Positions 1-7,279 of a stretch of DNA of 64,000 nt are shown piece after piece; positions within the stretch are counted from its first letter, which is position 1, and each line of letters starts with the position of its first letter. The notes under the pieces are model-generated. The model was not told where the DNA came from. It did no database searches and worked only from the letters and a program-made list of their open reading frames with translations. The DNA lies in NCBI GenBank assembly GCA_965247455.1, contig CBDFHE010000017.1, positions 124,001 to 188,000 of the forward strand. Direction: 5' to 3'. The position numbers were made by a program, and so were the translations under genes. Source of the DNA: JACZYA01 sp965247455. Lineage in GTDB: Bacteria; Acidobacteriota; Terriglobia; Acidiferrales; 2-02-FULL-67-57.

Positions 1-522
1 CTGCTCGATCTGCGCGCCGAGCGCGAAGGCTTGCCGCCCCGCGCGACCGCAGAGAAACCGCACAGAGCGCGCAAGCAACGCCAACCGGCTGAGGCCGGTC
101 AGCCGCGCGGCCCGGTGGCGCTCGACGAGTTGCGCACCATCGCCACTGAAACCTCCGAAACCGAGCGCCGCGCCGCCGACGCCGAGCGCGAGCTGATCGA
201 CCTGAAGAAGCTCGACTTCATGCAGCAACACCTGGGCGACGAGTTCGACGGCCTGGTAATCAACTGCGCGCGCTTCGGCTTCTGGGTGGAGTTGCTGGAT
301 CTGTTCGTGGAAGGGCTGGTGCCGCTGGAAACCCTCGACCCCGACGCCGACTACTACTACCGCGAGACCACCCGCACCATCGCGCCCGGCCGCCGCAGCC
401 GCGTCTCCGGCGCCCCCGCCTTCCACCTGGGCGACCGCCTCCGTGTCCGCGTGGACCGCATCGACCGCATGGCCCGGCAGATTCAATTCTCCGTGGTGGG
501 GAAGACGGTAGTGGCACAGTAG
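1..522 (+). CDS. rnr: RNase R-type exoribonuclease, C-terminal part
   Basis: This is the last 173 residues of an RNB-family exoribonuclease, most likely RNase R; the window begins inside the gene, so the start and catalytic centre are not visible. The segment LDFMQQHLGDEFDGLV leads into an S1 RNA-binding domain (CARFGFWVEL, then LGDRLRVRVDRIDRM and IQFSVVG). In the family the S1 domain helps grip structured RNA while the upstream RNB domain degrades it 3' to 5' in the cytoplasm. The C terminus stops just after the S1 fold, with no long lysine-rich tail of the kind seen in the E. coli enzyme. It converges on the following minus-strand gene with a 19-base gap. RNase II cannot be excluded from this part alone. 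Confidence 0.85.
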   Translation: MLDLRAEREGLPPRATAEKPHRARKQRQPAEAGQPRGPVALDELRTIATETSETERRAADAERELIDLKKLDFMQQHLGDEFDGLVINCARFGFWVELLDLFVEGLVPLETLDPDADYYYRETTRTIAPGRRSRVSGAPAFHLGDRLRVRVDRIDRMARQIQFSVVGKTVVAQ

Positions 523-541
523 GCGGCCCGCGCGTCTGCTT

Positions 542-2032
542 CTATTGTGGGGGGAGAGTTTTCTTGGGTGGGCAGGCACGCAGGGCGCGGTTGATGTCGC
601 CGGCGGCTTTGCGAGCGGCGGCCACGGCGGTGACCACCAGGTCGGCGCCGCGCACGTTGTCGCCCGCCGCCCAGATGTCCTGCCGGCTGGTCTGGCCGGT
701 GGATTCGGTTTCCACCCAGACGGTGCCCCACTTCGCCACCCGCATCTCTGGGGTACTCTCGCCGATTTCCGGATCGACGTTGTAGCCCAGCGCCAGCACC
801 ACGGTATCAACTTCCATCGTGAACTCCGTGCCCGGCAGTTCCACCGGACGGCGGCGGCCCTTGGCGTCGGGCTCGCCCAACCGCATGCGGATGCACTCCA
901 TCGTGGCCACTTCCCCGCGCTGGTTGCCCAGGAAGCGTTTGGGCAGGGTGAGGAACTCGAAGTGCACGCCTTCTTCGTGGGCGTGGTGGCGCTCCTCTTC
1001 GCGGCCCGGCATCTCCGCCTCGGTGCGGCGATAAACGCAATAGACTTCGCCCTCCGGCCGCAAGCGGCGGGCGGTGCGCACGCAGTCCATGGAGGTATCG
1101 CCGCCGCCGATCACCGCCGTGCGCCCGCCGACGTAAGGCTTGGCGCGCAACTCCTCCGGCAATTCTTCCGGCGGCAGGTTACCGCGCACCAGAAACTCGG
1201 TGGCCTGATAGACATTCTTCAGCTCCTCGCCGGGCGTCTTGATTCGGGTGCCGGCAGTGGCGCCGTGGCCGAGGAAGACGGCATCGTAACCGCGCGTCAG
1301 CAACTCGTCCACGCCATGCTCACGCCCGATGTGGACCCCACACTCAAAGCGCACGCCCTGCCGCTCCAGGCGCTCGATCAATCCCTGCACCACTTCTTTC
1401 TTCAGCTTGAAGTTGGGGATGCCGTAGAGCAGCAGGCCGCCGGGGCGGGGCCAGGTGTCAAAGACAGTGAGGCCGTGGCCGCGCCGGGCGAGTTCCTCCG
1501 CCACCGCCAACCCGGCCGGGCCGGCTCCGATCACCGCCACCTGATAGCCGCTGGGCGGCACCGTGAGTTGAACCAGGTGCCCGTCGGTCGAGCGCAGGTA
1601 GTCGGTGCAGAAAGCCTCCAGCTTACCGATCCGCACCGGCGTGCCCCCGGTGGTGAGCACGCAGGCGCCTTCGCAGAGCGACTCCTGCGGGCAGATGCGC
1701 CCGCAGATGTCGGGCATGTTGCTGGTCTCGAAAAACTTCTGCGCCCCCTCGGCGAAGCGCCCGTCGGCAATCAGGAACATGGCCTCGGGAATGTCGTTGC
1801 GCACCGGACAGGCGTACATGCAGGGAGCGTGCTCGCACTCCAGGCAGCGCGAGGCCTCATCGATGGCCACCTCCTGCGTGAAGCCCAGGAAAGCCTCGTC
1901 CCAGTTGTGCACGCGCAAGTCGGGCTTCTGCTTGTTGAGGGGGTTGGGCTCAATGCGGTAGCGCTCGTTGCGCCGCACGGGCACCTCAGCGCCCTGGAAG
2001 TCTCGGCTGCCCTCGCCGGAGTGAAGGCCCAT
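542..2032 (-). CDS. gltD: Glutamate synthase small subunit-like NAD(P)H-dependent flavoprotein
   Basis: A 496-residue protein of the GltD/NfnL family, which passes electrons from NAD(P)H through FAD and iron-sulfur clusters, usually to the large glutamate synthase subunit. N-terminal cysteine clusters CLECEHAPCMYACP and CGRICPQESLCEGAC should hold two 4Fe-4S centres. Two dinucleotide folds follow: VIGAGPAGLAVAEEL (FAD) and AVIGGGDTSMDCVRTA (NAD(P)H), then the late FAD motif IWAAGDNVRGADLVV. The length matches the family (about 470-500). The ATG at 2032 gives the normal N terminus. No large subunit (gltB) lies next to it here, so its partner must be encoded elsewhere, or it may act as a stand-alone oxidoreductase related to dihydropyrimidine dehydrogenase or NfnL. 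Confidence 0.88.
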   Translation of the reverse strand: MGLHSGEGSRDFQGAEVPVRRNERYRIEPNPLNKQKPDLRVHNWDEAFLGFTQEVAIDEASRCLECEHAPCMYACPVRNDIPEAMFLIADGRFAEGAQKFFETSNMPDICGRICPQESLCEGACVLTTGGTPVRIGKLEAFCTDYLRSTDGHLVQLTVPPSGYQVAVIGAGPAGLAVAEELARRGHGLTVFDTWPRPGGLLLYGIPNFKLKKEVVQGLIERLERQGVRFECGVHIGREHGVDELLTRGYDAVFLGHGATAGTRIKTPGEELKNVYQATEFLVRGNLPPEELPEELRAKPYVGGRTAVIGGGDTSMDCVRTARRLRPEGEVYCVYRRTEAEMPGREEERHHAHEEGVHFEFLTLPKRFLGNQRGEVATMECIRMRLGEPDAKGRRRPVELPGTEFTMEVDTVVLALGYNVDPEIGESTPEMRVAKWGTVWVETESTGQTSRQDIWAAGDNVRGADLVVTAVAAARKAAGDINRALRACPPKKTLPPQ

Positions 2033-2279
2033 TCGCGTTTTCTCCCCGTGCAGCGCCGGGCCGGGGATACAGCCGGTTTCGACACCAGCCGCACCAACGC
2101 TCCGGCCCTTTAGCGCGCGCGAGAATTATACCTCTATGTACCTTATCGGCATATCGCAGCCTTCCCTTGCGACCGGCAAGTAACCCCGCGCCGCCCTCCT
2201 CCTCACCCCCTCCGAGCTTCCAGGTAAGTATTGCCGGCGCTTTCCCGTAAGCGGTAGTTTTGGCCATGTACCAGCTAAG

Positions 2280-2903
2280 TTGTTGGCTTGTCTCATCTTT
2301 TTCCTTCCTCAAACCGAACCACAGCATTATCTGTTCTTGCCGGTTTCTTTTCGGGGGAACTCGGGATACAACCTTTCCGAGCGACGGCGCTACGGTAGCA
2401 GAGCATCCCTCCTGAGGAAAAATAGCAAGGTCGTATCGCTGGCTCTTGTTGGAGCCATTGTCATCCTTGTGCTCATTTTCGTGGGGAGAGATCTATACAT
2501 AAAGAACCCAAGAATCATCGAATGTGATGATGGTTCCAGGCAGTCGATCGACATCCGGGATTTTGCCGTCCGCTATTCTGCCTATTCGGTGGAGCTTGCG
2601 GCTGGCGTAGGCAACAAGGCCAGGTTTTCGGGCAAGCTGAATCCGGTGCAGTTGCAAGAGCTGTCCGAGGCACTTCAACACGCCAATGAGTTCCGCAAGT
2701 TCCTGGTGGTTGGGTACAACTCCTGCGCGATTTCCAAACAGCAGTTCGCGCAGCACGGGGCAACCTTCCAGGCCATGGATAGCCTGTCTCGTCAAATCGA
2801 TAGCATCATGAAAAAACCTGATTTAACCCAGCCAGACCGGGAAAGTCTTTCGGATCTCGTGAAGCAATACATTGAACTTTCACAAAAGTTGGGTGCCGTA
2901 TGA
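2280..2903 (+). CDS. Membrane-anchored protein with two-cysteine domain, function unknown
   Basis: I do not recognise a named family. The product has one hydrophobic segment (VVSLALVGAIVILVLIFVG, about residues 51-69) preceded by basic residues, which predicts an N-in anchor with the rest in the periplasm. The soluble part (about residues 75-207) resembles the N-terminal part of the next gene's product: ECDDG matches TCDNG, and GYNSCAISKQQF matches GYNGCAITKSQY, so two cysteines are conserved. The stop overlaps the next start as ATGA, so the pair is probably one operon. The start is uncertain: no ATG lies in frame before the membrane segment, and the TTG at 2280 is only the furthest-upstream option. 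Confidence 0.55.
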   Translation: MLACLIFFLPQTEPQHYLFLPVSFRGNSGYNLSERRRYGSRASLLRKNSKVVSLALVGAIVILVLIFVGRDLYIKNPRIIECDDGSRQSIDIRDFAVRYSAYSVELAAGVGNKARFSGKLNPVQLQELSEALQHANEFRKFLVVGYNSCAISKQQFAQHGATFQAMDSLSRQIDSIMKKPDLTQPDRESLSDLVKQYIELSQKLGAV

Positions 2904-4387
2904 TGTCGGCTATCTGTGCTCAACTCCGAAAGCATTGCGCAGAGCGGCATTTGGTTGCCCTCCTCCTCTTCGGCTTTCTCTCCGCAACAAACGCATCGGC
3001 CCAGAAGAGAGTCACCTGTGACAATGGCGAGGTCCATGTTCAAATCGACCTCAAGCAAATCGCGATCCAATACCAGGGCTCTTCCCTGGCCGGGACACTC
3101 AGCGGCCTCAGTGTTTTCGCCAGCCGCCTCGCTGTTGAGCCCAAGACTTTGCAGATAGCCGCCGCCGCCACCCAACAGTGGAACGAGTTCCTCAAGGGGC
3201 TGGTAACCGGCTACAACGGTTGTGCCATTACCAAGAGTCAGTACAACGAAGGACTACAGCGCATTTACCCGCGGCTCAAGGAAGATGCGGCTGACCTGGA
3301 GCAGATTCGCAAGCTCCTTCTGGAAGGCCAACCGGTGAACGAAGCGCGGCTGGAGCGTCTGCTAGAAAGCTATCTCGGGAACCTCCGCCGGTTCGCTGAG
3401 GTCAGCGGCCAGGAAACTCTGCTCGAACAGATCAGCGCGGTTGTAGAAAGGGCGGTGGAGAAGGGCACAGCAAAGGTTCTAAGCGGCCAGGAACAGATCC
3501 TGAATAAGTTGGAGTCCATTAAGCGGAGCCTGGCCAGAGCCCCCCTGGCCACACCGGCTGAAGTGAAAGAAGAAACCAGCGCGCTGAGGGCCAGCCTCCT
3601 GGCCAAGGTGGACGAGGCTGAGGCTGCTTACGACCAAGGTTATGCACTGTTAAACCGCTATCGGTTTCCTGAAGCTATCCCATATTTCGAGCAGGCTCTT
3701 GCGAGCGTCAAACTGCCCGACTTTTACCTGGCGCTGGCAAGCGCTTTCTATCAATTGCCTGACCTTCACCGGGCAGAGAATATTCTTCGGGAAGGGTTGG
3801 ACCGACTCGCGGGTGGGGAAGACCTAAAACATGAAGCCAGCCTAGCTAATTTGTTGGGACTGGTACTCCAGGACAAAGGCGACCTGGAGGGCGCCCTCAG
3901 CTACACCCAACGGGCGCTCGCCATCGATGAGGAGGTCTTTGGCCCCCACCACCCCAACGTGGCCATCCGCGCCAGCAACATCGGACAGATTCTCCAGGAC
4001 AAAGGCGACCTGGAGGGCGCCCTCAGCTACACCCAACGGGCGCTCGCCATCGATGAGGAGGTCTTTGGCCCCCACCACCCCAACGTGGCCATCCGCGCCA
4101 GCAACATCGGACAGATTCTCCAGGACAAGGGCGACCTGGAGGGCGCCCTCACCTACACCCAACGGGCGCTGGAGATCAATGAGAAGGTCTATGGCCCCCA
4201 CCACCCCAACGTGGCCATCCGCGCCAGCAACATCGGACAGATTCTCCAGGACAAGGGCGACCTGGAGGGCGCCCTCACCTACACCCAACGGGCGCTGGAG
4301 ATTCTGAGTAGTGTGTACGGGCTAAATAATCCTACAACCAAGCAGGTTGCAGAAAATCTTGCGCGGATAAAGCAAGAGATGAAATAG
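2900..4387 (+). CDS. Secreted TPR-repeat protein with two-cysteine N-terminal domain
   Basis: A 495-residue protein with a signal peptide (ALLLFGFLSATNASA, cleavage near residue 35), then a domain shared with the preceding gene (TCDNG ... GYNGCAITKSQY), then helical coiled-coil-like sequence (about 130-230), and TPR repeats from about residue 240. The last four TPR units are 42 residues each, of the kinesin-light-chain/TPR_12 type (DKGDLEGALSYTQRALAI, then GPHHPNVAIRASNIGQIL), and are almost identical. TPRs normally bind other proteins, so a periplasmic scaffold or adaptor role is likely; the partner is unknown. It overlaps the upstream gene by four bases (ATGA). The function is not known. 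Confidence 0.75.
   Translation: MMSAICAQLRKHCAERHLVALLLFGFLSATNASAQKRVTCDNGEVHVQIDLKQIAIQYQGSSLAGTLSGLSVFASRLAVEPKTLQIAAAATQQWNEFLKGLVTGYNGCAITKSQYNEGLQRIYPRLKEDAADLEQIRKLLLEGQPVNEARLERLLESYLGNLRRFAEVSGQETLLEQISAVVERAVEKGTAKVLSGQEQILNKLESIKRSLARAPLATPAEVKEETSALRASLLAKVDEAEAAYDQGYALLNRYRFPEAIPYFEQALASVKLPDFYLALASAFYQLPDLHRAENILREGLDRLAGGEDLKHEASLANLLGLVLQDKGDLEGALSYTQRALAIDEEVFGPHHPNVAIRASNIGQILQDKGDLEGALSYTQRALAIDEEVFGPHHPNVAIRASNIGQILQDKGDLEGALTYTQRALEINEKVYGPHHPNVAIRASNIGQILQDKGDLEGALTYTQRALEILSSVYGLNNPTTKQVAENLARIKQEMK
3866..4320 (+). repeat. Four 126-bp near-identical coding repeats (TPR units)
   Basis: Units begin at 3866, 3992, 4118 and 4244, exactly 126 bases apart. The first two are almost base-for-base identical; the third and fourth differ mainly in the middle (Ala-Ile-Asp to Glu-Ile-Asn). 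The last unit is partial and runs into a diverged end. Near identity at synonymous positions points to recent duplication or gene conversion rather than selection on protein alone. Confidence 0.95.
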
Positions 4388-4602
4388 CGAGTTTTTGTTC
4401 ACAAGTGGCGCGACATGCGCCCCGAGGGTTCAACTCTATCCTCGAACTGCCCGGTTCGTCCGGCGCCCCCGATTGACTAATCCACCATTCACCCATCGTC
4501 GGCGGCTCAGTAGCAAAACCCCACCTTTTCGGCCATAATAGAAATCTCGCGCGCCGCCGGAATCCCGCGGGCGCAGCCCTACGCAGCAAGGAGACTGTCA
4601 GT

Positions 4603-6321
4603 ATGCCCAAGCTCCCCCCGTTCAAGAACGAGACCTGCCAGGACTTCTCCCGCAAGCCCGTCGCTGACAAGCTCCGCGCCGCCCTCGCCCAGGTGCGCTC
4701 CACTTTCGGGCAGGAGAACGACCTCATCATCGGCGGCCAGCGCCTCCAAGCCCCCGAAACCTTCGTCTCGCGCAACCCCTCCAACAAAAATGAAGTGCTG
4801 GGCGTTTTCCCCAAAGCCTCGGCCCAGCAGGCTCGGGCCGCGGTCGAAGCGGCGCACCAAGCCTTTCAACAGTGGCAGTACGAGCCGGCAGAACGTCGCG
4901 CGGCGCGCCTCTTCAAGGTCGCGCACCTCATGCGCAAGCGCCGCAACCAACTGGTGGCCTGGTGCATTCTCGAAGCCGGCAAGACTTGGCCCGAAGCCGA
5001 CGCCGACGTGGCCGAGGCCATCGACTTTGCCGAGTTCTACGCCCGCGAGGCCCTCCGCCTCAGCGGCCCCCAAAAGGTCACCTCCTTCCCGGGTGAGCGG
5101 CCCGAGGCGCGCTACATCCCGCTGGGCGTGGTGGTGGTGATTCCGCCCTGGAACTTCCCCGCCGCCCTCCTGGCCGGCATGACCTTCGCCGCCTTGGTCA
5201 CCGGCAACACCGTAGTGCTCAAGCCCTCCAGTGACACGCCCGGCACCGGCGCCCAAATCGCCGAGATCATTATCGCAGCCGGCTTCCCCGACGGGGTCTT
5301 CAACTTTGTGCCCGGCGGCGGCGCCACCGCCGGCAACGCCCTGGTCGAGCACCCCCAGACCCGCATGATCGCCTTCACCGGCTCGAAGGAAGTCGGCTTG
5401 GACATCGTCGCCCGCGCCGCCCAGACCCAGCCGGGGCAAATCTGGATCAAGCGCGTGATCGCCGAAATGGGCGGCAAGAACGCCATCATCGTTGACAGCT
5501 CAGCCGATCTGGAAGCCGCCGCCCAGGGCGCGCTCGCCAGCGCCTTCGGCTACCAGGGCCAGAAGTGCTCCGCTGGCTCCCGCATCATCGTGCACCAGCG
5601 CGTGTACGATAGGTTCCTGGAGAAATTCGTCCCGCGGGTGGAGGCGCTCTCGGTCGGCGACGCCGAGGACCCCGCCAACTTCATGGGCCCGGTCATCAAC
5701 CAGGGCGCGTGGGACTCCATCACGCACTACCTCCTGGTCGGCCGGGAGGAGGGACGTATGGTGGCCGGCAGCGAAGCCGACAACACCTCCGGCTTCTTCA
5801 TCGCCCCCACCGTCTTCGCCGACATTGACCCCTCCGCCCGCATCGCGCAGGAGGAAATCTTCGGCCCCATCACCGCCGTCATCCGCGCCCAGAACTTCGG
5901 CCACGCGCTCGAGATCGCCAACTCCACCGAGTACGGCCTCACCGGCGCGGTCTATTCCGCCAGCCGCAAGAACCTGGAGAAAGCCCGCGAAAACTTCTTC
6001 TGCGGCAACCTCTACCTCAACCGCAAGTGCACCGGCGCCATGGTGAGTGCGCATCCGTTTGGGGGGTTCAACATGAGCGGTACCGACTCCAAGGCCGGCG
6101 GCCGCGACTACCTGCTGCTCTTTATCCAGGGCAAATCCATCAGCGAGAAAATTTCCCTGGCCGCTCGGCCCCTAAAGAAAACAATAAAACGACCGAAGAA
6201 AAAAACGAAGAACCGGAAGAAGCCAGCTAAGGCGGCAAAGAAAAGGAAGACCCGCAAGCAGAAGAAAACTGCCAGAGCGAAAAAGAAAACCCAGGCGAAA
6301 AAATCCCGCAAGCAGCGCTAA
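4603..6321 (+). CDS. Aldehyde dehydrogenase, likely glutamate-semialdehyde (P5C) dehydrogenase, with basic tail
   Basis: A 572-residue NAD(P)-dependent aldehyde dehydrogenase. Visible motifs: PPWNFPAALLAGM and KPSSDTP for cofactor binding, IAFTGSKEVG, the general-base Glu in AEMGGKNAI, and the nucleophile Cys in GYQGQKCSAGSR. The sequence style (FGYQGQKCSAGSR, PFGGFNMSGTDSKAGG) is that of 1-pyrroline-5-carboxylate dehydrogenases, which turn glutamate semialdehyde into glutamate in proline breakdown. No proline dehydrogenase is adjacent. ATG 4603 follows an AAGGAG site with 8-base spacing. The last 50 or so residues are an odd Lys/Arg-rich tail, unlike the rest of the protein. The 215 bases before it hold no other gene. 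Confidence 0.88.
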   Translation: MPKLPPFKNETCQDFSRKPVADKLRAALAQVRSTFGQENDLIIGGQRLQAPETFVSRNPSNKNEVLGVFPKASAQQARAAVEAAHQAFQQWQYEPAERRAARLFKVAHLMRKRRNQLVAWCILEAGKTWPEADADVAEAIDFAEFYAREALRLSGPQKVTSFPGERPEARYIPLGVVVVIPPWNFPAALLAGMTFAALVTGNTVVLKPSSDTPGTGAQIAEIIIAAGFPDGVFNFVPGGGATAGNALVEHPQTRMIAFTGSKEVGLDIVARAAQTQPGQIWIKRVIAEMGGKNAIIVDSSADLEAAAQGALASAFGYQGQKCSAGSRIIVHQRVYDRFLEKFVPRVEALSVGDAEDPANFMGPVINQGAWDSITHYLLVGREEGRMVAGSEADNTSGFFIAPTVFADIDPSARIAQEEIFGPITAVIRAQNFGHALEIANSTEYGLTGAVYSASRKNLEKARENFFCGNLYLNRKCTGAMVSAHPFGGFNMSGTDSKAGGRDYLLLFIQGKSISEKISLAARPLKKTIKRPKKKTKNRKKPAKAAKKRKTRKQKKTARAKKKTQAKKSRKQR

Positions 6322-6347
6322 CACTCCCTCCCCGCAGAAGACGACCC

Positions 6348-6425
6348 ATGAAGATTCCCCGCCGCGAATTCCTGAAACACACCGGCGCCGGGGCCGGCCT
6401 CGCTCCCTTTTTCCGCGCCCGCTAG
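6348..6425 (+). pseudogene. Tat signal peptide remnant
   Basis: A 25-codon reading frame starting MKIPRREFLKHTGAGAGLAP and ending in TAG after FFRAR. It has a twin-arginine export motif (RREFLK) and a start of a hydrophobic core, but no mature protein follows. This looks like the first codons of a lost Tat-exported gene, perhaps an oxidoreductase. It is too short to be functional alone. Confidence 0.5.
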
Positions 6426-6468
6426 CGGACGCTGCTATAATTTCTGCCTGCACCGTGGGGAGGGAACG

Positions 6469-7020
6469 ATGTCCATCTGGAAGTTTCTCGGGCTGGCACA
6501 GGAGCCGGAAAAAAGAGACGCGAGGGAACCGGCCTCTTCGGAGACGGAAACTGTCCGCAAGATTGTCGCCGCCCTCGACCGGCTGGAGCCCGCGCGCGCC
6601 CGCTACATCGCCGTCTTTGCCTACAACCTCAGCCGCGTGGCCCACGCCGACCTCCACATCAGCCCGGAAGAGACCCACGCCATGGAGCGCATCGTGGTGG
6701 AGAACGGCGGGCTGCCGGAGGAGCAGGCGCTCATCGTGGTGCAGATGGCCAAGACCCAGAGCCGGCTGTTTGGCGGCACCGAAAACTTCCTGGTCACGCG
6801 CGAGTTCAACCAGCTCGCCACCCACGAGCAGAAGATCGCTCTGCTGCACTGCCTCTTCGCCGTCTCCGCAGCCGACCTTTCCATCTCCACCAAGGAAGAC
6901 AACGAGATCCGAAACATTTCCAAGGAACTCCTGCTCACCCACGACGACTTCATCGCCGTCCGCTCCGCCTACCGGGAACATCTGGCCGTGCTCAAGAAGC
7001 CGCAGAAGCCCAAAAGCTGA
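6469..7020 (+). CDS. TerB-like domain protein
   Basis: A 183-residue soluble, helical protein resembling the TerB family (tellurite-resistance TerB, COG4103 type). Two similar helical halves carry acidic loops: HADLHISPEETHAMERIV (about residues 63-80) and AADLSISTKEDNEIRNIS (about 130-147), the typical placement of TerB metal-binding acidic residues. Solitary TerB proteins are common and are mostly of unknown role; this one has no other ter genes nearby, so tellurite resistance should not be assumed. ATG 6469 follows GGGAGGGA with suitable spacing, and a TATAAT -10-like hexamer lies at 6436-6441. Confidence 0.75.
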   Translation: MSIWKFLGLAQEPEKRDAREPASSETETVRKIVAALDRLEPARARYIAVFAYNLSRVAHADLHISPEETHAMERIVVENGGLPEEQALIVVQMAKTQSRLFGGTENFLVTREFNQLATHEQKIALLHCLFAVSAADLSISTKEDNEIRNISKELLLTHDDFIAVRSAYREHLAVLKKPQKPKS

Positions 7021-7117
7021 ACCGCCAGCGTTCTCGGATCCCCCAGCCATCGTCATCACTTCCGGTTGGCCAGAACCAGCGGCCGGGCAAGCTGGTGGGA
7101 TGCGGGAAAAAACCCTT

Positions 7118-7222
7118 GTCATTCCGAGGTGTCCGCCAGGGGCGGACGACGAGGAATCTGTTTGGCAGCTGATTCCAACCAAAGCAGATTCCTCGTCCGC
7201 CCTAGGCGGACTCGGAATGACA
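7118..7222. repeat. Intergenic hairpin repeat, family A (intact copy)
   Basis: An inverted repeat with ends GTCATTCCGAG and CTCGGAATGAC and internal arms GTCCGCC/GGCGGAC and GAGGAATCTG/CAGATTCCTC. Related copies lie at 29093-29223 and 45629-45723, and a further copy is split by the IS at 7280. Confidence 0.85.
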
Positions 7223-7279
7223 GGCGGGCAGGCAAGCCGAAGGTGACGAAGAATCCCGCCTGCGCTTTATTGCCATAAG

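Noticed and set aside
545..2113. Long plus-strand reading frame of 522 codons opposite the GltD-like gene.
   Set aside because: It has no recognisable protein sequence and is the complement of a clear gene; high GC gives such shadow frames.
3866..4320. Regular repeats considered as a CRISPR array.
   Set aside because: There is no spacer between units, the repeats are coding TPR units of 42 residues, and no cas genes are near.
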